Below, piece by piece: positions 1 to 4,658 of a stretch of 7,592 bases of DNA. The stretch comes from Caulobacteraceae bacterium. Its GTDB lineage: Bacteria > Pseudomonadota > Alphaproteobacteria > Caulobacterales > Caulobacteraceae. The first letter of the stretch is position 1. Each line of letters starts with the position of its first letter. Under the pieces are notes generated by a model. The model did no database searches. It was not told the origin of the DNA and worked only from the letters and a program-made list of their open reading frames with translations. The stretch is from the NCBI GenBank assembly GCA_028291305.1, contig JAQGII010000164.1, forward strand, positions 1-7,592, given 5' to 3'. Made by a program: the position numbers and the translations under genes.

Positions 1-217
1 CCCTCGGCCGAACCAGCACCGTGGCCGACCCGCGCAGCTGGGACGACCAGCCGCCGGCGGCCCGGTCGGCGGCCAGGGCGGCCAGCGCCGCGAGGCAGGC
101 GAAGAAACACAGCACCGCGATGACGAACACCAGCCCGCCGTCGCGCGCGTCGCCGCGCGGCATCAGGGGACCGGGCTTCCAGCGGCGCAGGAAAGCCTGG
201 GCGGCTTCGGCGCTCAT
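1..217 (-). CDS. ftsX: Cell division protein FtsX, N-terminal fragment (gene runs off the window)
   Basis: FtsX is the inner-membrane permease-like partner of the FtsE ATPase; the complex sits at the divisome and controls peptidoglycan hydrolases. Only the first 72 codons are present, and the gene continues beyond position 1. The ATG at 217-215 overlaps the ftsE stop (216-214) as ATGA, so translation is probably coupled to ftsE. The N-terminus is a short basic cytoplasmic stretch (FLRRWKPGPLMPRGDARDGG) followed by a hydrophobic helix at about residues 31-50 (LVFVIAVLCFFACLAALAAL), then a region beginning SSQLRGSATVLVRP. That segment fits the start of the periplasmic domain, which in this family follows the first membrane helix. 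The call rests mainly on position after ftsE plus this topology, since the conserved C-terminal permease domain is not in the window. Confidence 0.85.
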   Translation of the reverse strand, partial: MSAEAAQAFLRRWKPGPLMPRGDARDGGLVFVIAVLCFFACLAALAALAADRAAGGWSSQLRGSATVLVRPR

Positions 218-966
218 GCGGCAGGCGTCCCGGCGCCCGGCTGCGCCAGCGACAGCCGGCCCTGCTCCAGGCGCAGCTCCGGCATGCCCGAGCGGGCCAC
301 CAGGTCGCGGTCGTGGCTGGCGATCAGCACCGTGGTCCCCATCCGGTTCAGCTCGACGAACAGGCGCAGGATACGCACCGCCATCTCCTGGTCGACATTG
401 CCGGTAGGCTCGTCGGCCAGCAGGATCTCGGGTCGGCTGACCACCGCCCGGGCGATGGCCAGGCGCTGCTTCTCGCCGCCCGACAGGGTCGCGGGCATGG
501 CGTGCAGCCGCGGCCCGAGCCCGACCCACGCCAGCAGTTCGGCCACGTCGTTCTTGTAGGCCTTGGGCTTGCGCCCCGCCAGGCGCAGCGGCAGGGCGAC
601 GTTGTCGAAGGCGCTCAGATGATCGAGCAGCCGGAATTCCTGGAACACCACCCCGATGCGCCGGCGCAGCTGCGGCAGCTCGCGGCGGGGCAGCACCGCC
701 AGGTCCTGGCCGAACAGGGTGATCAGCCCGCGCGACGGCCTGGCCGCCAGGTAGATCAGCTTCAGCAGCGAGCTCTTGCCTGCCCCCGAGGGGCCGGTGA
801 GGAAATGGAAGGAACCCGGCGCCAGGTCGAACGAGACGTCGCTCAGCGTCTGCGGACCGCGGCCATAGCGCATGCTGACGCCGGAAAAGCGCAGCACCGG
901 GGCCGCCGCGGCGGGTTCATTCTCCTCGTCGGGAGACGTTGAGGTCTGGCGCGGGTTTCTGGACAT
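214..966 (-). CDS. ftsE: Cell division ATP-binding protein FtsE (ABC ATPase)
   Basis: This is the cytoplasmic ATPase of the FtsEX complex, which couples ATP hydrolysis to activation of septal cell-wall hydrolases. It is 250 aa with a full ABC ATPase set: Walker A GPSGAGKSS (residues 58-66), Q-loop Q109 in VVFQEFRLL, signature LSGGEKQRLAIARA (from 161), Walker B ILLADEPTGNVD (from 181) and the H-loop histidine H218 in IASHD. The VVFQEFRLLDHLSAFDNVALPL stretch is typical of FtsE/LolD-type ATPases, and the ftsX-like gene overlapping its stop by 4 nt favours FtsE over LolD. FtsE is usually about 220-230 aa. The extra length is mostly a polar N-terminal tail of about 24 residues (MSRNPRQTSTSPDEENEP...) before the conserved VLRFSGVSMRYG. 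A GTG at Val24 is a possible alternative start, and neither start has a close Shine-Dalgarno. It is divergent from the zinc-ribbon gene with 59 bp between the starts. Confidence 0.93.
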   Translation of the reverse strand: MSRNPRQTSTSPDEENEPAAAAPVLRFSGVSMRYGRGPQTLSDVSFDLAPGSFHFLTGPSGAGKSSLLKLIYLAARPSRGLITLFGQDLAVLPRRELPQLRRRIGVVFQEFRLLDHLSAFDNVALPLRLAGRKPKAYKNDVAELLAWVGLGPRLHAMPATLSGGEKQRLAIARAVVSRPEILLADEPTGNVDQEMAVRILRLFVELNRMGTTVLIASHDRDLVARSGMPELRLEQGRLSLAQPGAGTPAA

Positions 967-1025
967 GAGGACGGAAATCGGCGACCTCCATAGCCGGGGT
1001 GCAGGAGCGTTCCGATTCGCCAGCC
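967..1025. promoter_or_regulatory. Divergent intergenic region between ftsE and the zinc-ribbon gene
   Basis: Only 59 bp separate the chosen starts of ftsE (minus) and the zinc-ribbon gene (plus), so any local promoters must overlap each other or the coding regions. I see no convincing -35/-10 pair on either strand. A GGAGG on the minus strand (the complement of CCTCC, 985-989) lies about 18 nt from the ftsE ATG, and a GGAG on the plus strand (1004-1007) lies about 18 nt from the ATG at 1026. Both are too far for normal Shine-Dalgarno use. Called regulatory by position only. Confidence 0.35.
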
Positions 1026-1880
1026 ATGATACTGACCTGTCCTGAGTGCGCTACCCGCTATTTCCTGCCGGACGTCCAGATAGGACGGGGGGGCCGCAGG
1101 GTGAGGTGCGCCCAGTGCGAGGCCGTCTGGCGCGAGTACCCGCTCCGGGGCGCGCAGGCCGAAGAGGACTTCGCCGTGCCGGAGCCTCCCGCCGCCGCGG
1201 CGCCGGAGCCGGAGCCCGAGGCCGAGGCCGAGCTGTCGTCGGGCGCCGCGCGCCGGGCCGAGATCCTGCGCGAGAAGAAGGCCGCCGCCCAGCGCAAGGC
1301 GACCCAGGCCGCCACCGTCAACGCCGCCGTCTGGGCGGGGCTGGCCGCCGCCGTGGTCATCCTGCTGGGCCTGGCCATGGTGTTCCGCGAACAGGTGGTC
1401 CAGCTGTCGCCGGGCACGGCCACCGCCTATGCGGCCATCGGCATGCCGGTCAACAGCACGGGGCTGATGATCGAGAAGGTGCGGGCCGTCCCGTCCCTGC
1501 TGCAGGGCCACCGGGCGCTGGCGGTGACCGGCGTGCTGCGCAACGTGGCCGCCGTCCCGGTCCCCGCACCGGCCTTCCGCGTCGACGTGCTGGACAGGAA
1601 TGGACGCGACCTGGACCACAAGACTATCCAGATTTCCGCCCCGCCGCTGAAGGTGGGCGAAGCGAGGCCGTTCTCGCTGGGCGTGGCCGACCCGCCGGCC
1701 GGCTATGCGGATGTGAGCGTGACCCTGGTCCTGCCCGACGCCCGACCCCAGGCCCCCGCCCCGGCCGATGCCGCGCCGCCGGTCGCCGCTCCGGCTCCGG
1801 CGCCCGCCGCGTCGCCGACCCCCGTCCCGGCCCCCCTCCCGGCCAAGGTCGCGCCCCCCGCCAAGACCGGAGCCCGCTAG
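1026..1880 (+). CDS. MJ0042-type zinc-ribbon, single-pass membrane protein (DUF3426-like)
   Basis: This is a 284-aa protein of unknown function. Residues 1-38 form a zinc ribbon with two CxxC pairs (C5/C8 and C28/C31) in the MJ0042 pattern ILTCPECATRYF...VRCAQC. A Pro/Glu/Ala-rich linker (about 50-70) and a basic stretch (RRAEILREKKAAAQRK, 76-91) follow. One membrane helix spans about residues 100-120 (AAVWAGLAAAVVILLGLAMVF). The C-terminal region (about 140-237, GLMIEKVRAVP...VTGVLRNVAAVPVPAP...VTLVLPD) resembles the DUF3426 fold. A Pro/Ala tail of about 45 residues ends the protein. The likely topology is a cytoplasmic zinc ribbon with a periplasmic C-terminal domain. The ATG at 1026 is preferred over an in-frame GTG at 999 because family members begin with MxxxCPxC right at the start. 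The gene is divergent from ftsE, and the next gene starts 1 nt after its stop. A role near the envelope or division machinery is inference from position. Confidence 0.85.
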   Translation: MILTCPECATRYFLPDVQIGRGGRRVRCAQCEAVWREYPLRGAQAEEDFAVPEPPAAAAPEPEPEAEAELSSGAARRAEILREKKAAAQRKATQAATVNAAVWAGLAAAVVILLGLAMVFREQVVQLSPGTATAYAAIGMPVNSTGLMIEKVRAVPSLLQGHRALAVTGVLRNVAAVPVPAPAFRVDVLDRNGRDLDHKTIQISAPPLKVGEARPFSLGVADPPAGYADVSVTLVLPDARPQAPAPADAAPPVAAPAPAPAASPTPVPAPLPAKVAPPAKTGAR

Positions 1881-1881
1881 G

Positions 1882-2418
1882 ATGGACGGCCTGACCCTTT
1901 CCGCGCCGCCGGTGCTGCTGGCCGCCGACGAGGTGGCGCAGCGCGTCGACCGGCTGGCGGACCAGATCGCCCCGCGCACCACCGACGAGACCGTGGCCGT
2001 CGCGCTGCTGACCGGCGGGCTGTGGTTCGCCGCCGACCTGACCCGGGCCCTGGCCGCGCGCGGCCGCCACCTGATGTTCGACGCCCTGTGGCTGGCCTCC
2101 TACGGCGACGCGCGCAACTCCAGCGGCCGGTGCGAAGTGCGCGCCGGGCTGCAGCGGCCGGTGGCCGGCCGCCAGGTCCTGCTGATCGACGACGTGTTCG
2201 ACTCCGGCCTGTCGCTGAGCGAGGCCGGGCGCTTCGCCCGCGAGGCCGGGGCCGGCGAGGTGCTGGCCGCGGTGTTCGCCCGCAAGCCCTGGCCGCAACC
2301 GCGCGCCGCCGAGCCCGACTTCGTCGGCTGGGAAGCTCCCGCCCGCTACCTGGTCGGCTACGGCATGGACTCCGCCGGCGCCTGGCGCGGGCTGCCGTAT
2401 GTCGGGGTGATGGACTAG
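1882..2418 (+). CDS. hpt: Phosphoribosyltransferase, hypoxanthine-guanine type
   Basis: A cytoplasmic type I phosphoribosyltransferase that should transfer ribose-5-phosphate from PRPP to a purine base (hypoxanthine and/or guanine) in purine salvage. It is 178 aa, the normal size for bacterial Hpt. The PRPP-binding loop is VLLIDDVFDSGLSLSEA (from residue 99), with the acidic pair D103/D104. The flexible active-site loop is seen as LASYGDARNSSG (71-82), matching the SYG...SSG loop of Hpt proteins. The C-terminal DFVGWEAPARYLVGYGMDSAGAWRGLPYVGV (from 146) follows the Hpt pattern (FVG...P..YLVGYGLD....R.LPYIGV) that positions the base. The ATG follows the upstream TAG by 1 nt, so the two genes are almost certainly co-transcribed. 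A longer in-frame start at 1768 would add 38 Arg/Pro-rich residues that are only a shadow of the upstream gene. The exact base specificity (hypoxanthine, guanine or xanthine) cannot be read from the sequence. Confidence 0.85.
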   Translation: MDGLTLSAPPVLLAADEVAQRVDRLADQIAPRTTDETVAVALLTGGLWFAADLTRALAARGRHLMFDALWLASYGDARNSSGRCEVRAGLQRPVAGRQVLLIDDVFDSGLSLSEAGRFAREAGAGEVLAAVFARKPWPQPRAAEPDFVGWEAPARYLVGYGMDSAGAWRGLPYVGVMD

Positions 2419-2467
2419 GTCTTGGCCACGGCGACCTCCCCCGAGCCTGGCGCTGCCTAACCGGTCC

Positions 2468-2496
2468 TTGACAACCCCAGGTAGCAACTCCATCAC
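2468..2496 (+). promoter_or_regulatory. Candidate promoter for the two-lipoprotein unit
   Basis: A perfect TTGACA (2468-2473) is followed after 17 bp by CATCAC (2491-2496), which matches only 3 of 6 bases of TATAAT. The position, 29 bp upstream of the lipoprotein ATG, is reasonable. The -35 is good and the -10 is weak, so this is tentative. The same TTG can also be read as an in-frame start codon, which I reject in favour of the ATG at 2525. Confidence 0.3.
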
Positions 2497-2509
2497 TACA
2501 GCGAAGCTT

Positions 2510-2516
2510 GGGGGAG
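2510..2516 (+). promoter_or_regulatory. Strong Shine-Dalgarno that fixes the start at 2525
   Basis: GGGGGAG lies 8 nt before the ATG at 2525. This places the lipoprotein signal peptide directly at the N-terminus and decides against the upstream TTG at 2468. The GGGG could pair with CCCCA at 2475-2479 if the transcript began upstream, but a 5-bp stem is too weak to claim regulation. Confidence 0.6.
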
Positions 2517-2524
2517 CTAATAGA

Positions 2525-3229
2525 ATGTCGAGAGTTCTTGCCGCCGTTTGCGCGGCATTGAGTTTGAGCGCCTGCGCCACGCCTTACGTAGGCAAGCCTT
2601 ACGATCACGCTTCCAACGGCGTTCACTCCATTGGGCTCGCCAGCGACGCTGTACCGAAGAAGCCGATCGCTTACGAAGCGGCTTCGGTCGGTTCGAACTT
2701 CGGCCTGATCGGGGCCCTGGTGGACGCAGGGATTCAAGCGAATCGCGCGGACGAGGTTAACAAGGCGCTGGTAGGCGACGGCTTCAACGCGGAGAGCAAG
2801 CTTCAGGGCCGGATCATCACGGCCCTCGGCTCGCAAGGCTATACGGTGAAGCCCCTGGACACCGGCGACCGCGCCAAGCGGGAGTTCGTCACGGCCTATC
2901 CTTCCACGCCCGAGCCGGTGGACGCCTACCTCGACGTCGTCGTCATCGACTACGGCTATCTGTCCGCGGGTGCGTTCAAGCCATTCCGCCCGACCCTCAC
3001 GGCGAAGGTCAGGCTCGTCAGCGCGAAGGACACCTCCAAGACGCTGATGGAAAACACCATCGCCTACAACGATATAGCCCCGACCAGGGGCGTCATCACC
3101 CTAACGCCGAACCCGACCTACGCCTTCAAGAACCGCACTGACATGCTGTCGGACCCCAAGCGATTGGAGGCCGGGCTCGAGGACGCTCTGTACCAGGTCG
3201 CCGACACCGTCGCCCAACTCCTTCGATAG
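2525..3229 (+). CDS. Predicted lipoprotein of unknown function
   Basis: I do not recognise the family. The 234-aa product begins with a short signal peptide (MSRVLAAVCAALSLSAC) and a lipobox LSAC with the lipidated cysteine at residue 17, so it is expected to be anchored to the inner or outer membrane facing the periplasm. A small-residue, glycine-containing segment (about 55-72, SVGSNFGLIGALVDAGIQAN) may be a short amphipathic or membrane-associated helix. The rest is soluble alpha/beta with a probable strand core (VDAYLDVVVIDYGYLSAG, 132-149; LTAKVRLVSAKDTSKTLMENTIAYN, 158-182) and a C-terminal helix (PKRLEAGLEDALYQVADTVAQLLR). It has no further cysteines and no catalytic motif that I can identify. 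The start is set by a strong ribosome-binding site. The next lipoprotein gene starts 9 nt after its stop, so the two form an operon. Codon use is more mixed than in the flanking housekeeping genes (for example an ATA codon near 3073), consistent with horizontal acquisition. Confidence 0.8.
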   Translation: MSRVLAAVCAALSLSACATPYVGKPYDHASNGVHSIGLASDAVPKKPIAYEAASVGSNFGLIGALVDAGIQANRADEVNKALVGDGFNAESKLQGRIITALGSQGYTVKPLDTGDRAKREFVTAYPSTPEPVDAYLDVVVIDYGYLSAGAFKPFRPTLTAKVRLVSAKDTSKTLMENTIAYNDIAPTRGVITLTPNPTYAFKNRTDMLSDPKRLEAGLEDALYQVADTVAQLLR

Positions 3230-3238
3230 GGGCGACGC

Positions 3239-3877
3239 ATGCCCTGCATTCGCGAAGGAATCGCGATCATCCTCACCGTCACGGTCCTGGCGGGCTGCGC
3301 TACGGCGCCCCCCGCCGCCGTGGTCACCTACGCGCACAAGGACTGCCCGGCCAGTCCGGACCTATCGGCGGCGATCAGCTTGACCCCGCCGAAGGACAAG
3401 GCGGTTTACAGCGTTACGACGCGGTTGGATGCGATGGCCCCGTGCCTCAGCCGGCAAGATGGCGCGAGCCCCTACCATGTCTATGCTCTGCCGGAGGACG
3501 CCGAGACTAAGACGGTGACGGTGGGATCGATCTTGGAACAGACCCGCCTCCTCCCGCCGCAAATTTCGATCCTGGATCGGGAGGGTAAGGTCAGGCGGAG
3601 CTTCTCGACCGCCGACTACTTCTTCCGCGGCACGGTCTATTCGGTGCAGTTTCAACCCCGAGCCGGTGACGCCTATGTGCTGGTCGCTACAGATCCCGCT
3701 CGGGTCGGCCAGGAATATAACTCGATCTCAATCGGAACCAGCACGAGCTCAACCTATGCGAATGGCGCTGCAATCAGTTGGACAAGCGGCGTTGACCAGC
3801 GCGTGTCGCGCATTTTCTCCTACGAGGGGTCGGTCGAGGTGACACTCTATAATAACCCGACTGACAAACAGCGGTGA
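3239..3877 (+). CDS. Predicted lipoprotein, MalM-like
   Basis: A 212-aa protein with a signal peptide and a lipobox LAGC (lipidated Cys20; MPCIREGIAIILTVTVLAGC), so it is periplasm-facing. The middle region (about residues 79-158) runs YHVYALPEDAETKTVTV, then PQISILDREGKVRRSF, a short aromatic stretch SADYFFRG-like (123-131), then DAYVLVATDPARVGQ. This order of elements resembles E. coli MalM, the periplasmic product of the last gene of the maltose operon (sugar-like beta domain with a NVLILD motif followed by KLYVLVFTT). This is a pattern-level resemblance recalled from memory, not an alignment. The C-terminal proline-rich tail of MalM is absent, and no maltose genes are nearby, so a maltose role should not be assumed. 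The Shine-Dalgarno AGGGG (3228-3232) lies 6 nt before the ATG and overlaps the stop of the upstream lipoprotein. Two additional cysteines (C36, C69) could form a disulfide. Confidence 0.78.
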   Translation: MPCIREGIAIILTVTVLAGCATAPPAAVVTYAHKDCPASPDLSAAISLTPPKDKAVYSVTTRLDAMAPCLSRQDGASPYHVYALPEDAETKTVTVGSILEQTRLLPPQISILDREGKVRRSFSTADYFFRGTVYSVQFQPRAGDAYVLVATDPARVGQEYNSISIGTSTSSTYANGAAISWTSGVDQRVSRIFSYEGSVEVTLYNNPTDKQR

Positions 3878-3879
3878 CG

Positions 3880-3919
3880 CCACTGCGTACTGGTCGCCCT
3901 TGACCAGCACCTCGGGCGC
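3880..3919 (-). pseudogene. 40-bp fragment of the lysA 3' end (direct repeat copy A)
   Basis: This stretch matches 4721-4760 inside intact lysA at 38 of 40 bases, in the same orientation and offset by exactly 841 bp. Read on the minus strand it encodes APEVLVKGDQYAV, against APEVLVKGNQYAV (residues 389-401) in the intact enzyme. One difference (3884/4725) is synonymous in an alanine codon and the other (3895/4736) exchanges Asn for Asp. Similarity stops abruptly on both sides, so this is an isolated scrap with no start, stop or active site. It fills most of the gap between the MalM-like gene (stop at 3877) and the reductase (stop at 3934). Confidence 0.85.
3890..3907. repeat. Perfect inverted repeat between convergent genes
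   Basis: CTGGTC (3890-3895), a 6-nt loop and GACCAG (3902-3907) form a perfect 6-bp stem inside the lysA fragment. The matching place in intact lysA has T at 4736 instead of C, which breaks the end of the stem. The hairpin lies between the convergent MalM-like and reductase genes, where a bidirectional terminator would be expected, but neither side has a T-tract, so terminator function is only possible. Confidence 0.4.
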
Positions 3920-3933
3920 GCGCGGGCCCCGAA

Positions 3934-4545
3934 CTATTCGGCGGCTGCCTTCGCCGCGTGGGCCGCGTCCTCGGCAAGCAGCTTGCGGGATCGCACGATG
4001 ATGTCCACCCAGTCGGCGAAGGCCCCCGCGAGTTGGAGGACCAGCTCTTTCAGCGGTCCTTCCCTCAAGCGTCCTTCTTCATCGAATTGGGCGTCCGTTA
4101 CGCTTCCAAGATATGCCTCCGGCTGCTGCATCACGGGCATGTTCAAAAAGACGCATGCCTGGCGCAGTTGGTGATTGGCGCCGAAGCCGCCGATCCCTCC
4201 TGGCGACGCGCTTATGATCGCTGCCGGCTTTTTGTCCCAGACGCTTTGACCGTACGGACGGGAGCCGACATCGATCGCGTTCTTCAGGACGCCTGGCATC
4301 CCACGATTGTATTCCGGGGTGCAGAACAGAATCCCGTCGACGGCCGAGATCTGTTGCCGGAAACGCGCGTAGGCTTCGGGTGGATTTGACTCCTGGTCCT
4401 GGTTGTAATGCGGCAGATCGCCGATCTCGACGATCTTGCAGTCGAGGGCGTGCGGCGTGAAGGCGCAAATCGACCGGGCAACCTTCCGGTTGATGCTGTC
4501 CCGCCGAAGGCTGCCGACCACGATTGCGATCTGGTGCTTGGTCAT
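3934..4545 (-). CDS. NAD(P)H-dependent FMN reductase, ChrR/YieF-like
   Basis: A 203-aa flavodoxin-like fold protein that should bind FMN and use NAD(P)H to reduce quinones, azo compounds or metals such as chromate; the true substrate cannot be read from sequence. Motifs are the FMN-phosphate loop GSLRRDSINRK (11-21), the isoalloxazine-side signature TPEYNRGMPGVLKNAIDVGSR (from 76) and a glycine-rich SPGGIGGFGANHQLRQ segment (from 114). These occur in the same order and spacing as in E. coli ChrR/YieF, and the length is usual for the family. The ATG at 4545 is chosen over an in-frame TTG at 4560 because AGGG in the leader lies 6 nt upstream and the protein then begins MTKHQIAIVVGS, as expected. 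The C-terminus is Ala-rich and unremarkable. The gene is convergent with the lipoprotein pair and lies downstream of lysA on the same strand, bracketed by direct repeats of lysA sequence. Transcription could come from its own promoter or by read-through from lysA. Confidence 0.88.
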   Translation of the reverse strand: MTKHQIAIVVGSLRRDSINRKVARSICAFTPHALDCKIVEIGDLPHYNQDQESNPPEAYARFRQQISAVDGILFCTPEYNRGMPGVLKNAIDVGSRPYGQSVWDKKPAAIISASPGGIGGFGANHQLRQACVFLNMPVMQQPEAYLGSVTDAQFDEEGRLREGPLKELVLQLAGAFADWVDIIVRSRKLLAEDAAHAAKAAAE

Positions 4546-4567
4546 GACGGGCCCTTTCAAGGCTGCA

Positions 4568-4587
4568 GGCGTCTAACCGCTGACGCC
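4568..4587. repeat. Inverted repeat upstream of the FMN reductase
   Basis: GGCGTC (4568-4573), 8 nt, GACGCC (4582-4587) is a perfect 6-bp dyad about 23-42 bp upstream of the reductase ATG. Reading toward the reductase it is preceded by CCTTTTTGG. It could be an operator for a regulator of the reductase, or a weak terminator for lysA. Neither can be settled from sequence. The rest of the 113-bp gap between lysA and the reductase shows no clear promoter. Confidence 0.35.
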
Positions 4588-4658
4588 CCAAAAAGGTTCG
4601 AATGCTCTAACGCCCGCCCGTCACCTCCAGCGGACCGCAGCGCAGAGCCGCCAGCGTC

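Larger units (their letters stand above)
2419..4658. other. Probable accessory island between hpt and lysA
   Basis: The block between the hpt stop and the lysA stop carries two lipoprotein genes on one strand and a flavin reductase on the other, with no functional link to the flanking housekeeping genes. By eye its base composition is less GC-extreme and its codon use more mixed than on either side, and it contains a fragment of lysA. I see no integrase, transposase, terminal inverted repeats or tRNA end, so the boundaries are drawn at the flanking gene ends rather than at seen junctions. Confidence 0.5.

Noticed and set aside
1740..1877. Pro/Ala-coding repeat-like stretch (CCGGCC/GCCCCC units) as a tandem repeat or CRISPR-like array
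   Set aside because: There is no fixed unit or spacer; it is low-complexity coding for the Pro/Ala tail of the zinc-ribbon protein.
843..1982. Minus-strand open frame of 379 codons across ftsE start and the zinc-ribbon gene
   Set aside because: It is Arg/Gly low-complexity and spans two well-supported genes in the wrong frame; no domain is visible.
2468..2524. Upstream TTG start extending the first lipoprotein by 19 residues
   Set aside because: The extension would bury the signal peptide, while the ATG at 2525 has a strong Shine-Dalgarno and gives a clean lipobox at residue 17.
1877..2836. Minus-strand open frame (319 codons) over hpt and the first lipoprotein
   Set aside because: It is an Arg/Ala/Pro shadow of hpt on the opposite strand with no motif.
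3912..3931. GC-rich run CGGGCGCGCGCGGGCCCCG as a terminator stem
   Set aside because: Only four clean base pairs form at the ends and there is no T-tract.
3920..3940. Possible extension of the lysA repeat into the reductase stop region (shared TATTCG)
   Set aside because: The match is only 6 bases, needs a 1-nt gap, and the 15-16 bases in between do not align, so chance is sufficient.
3958..4389. Plus-strand open frame (143 codons) over the FMN reductase
   Set aside because: It is antisense to a reductase with intact FMN motifs; no ribosome-binding site or domain of its own.
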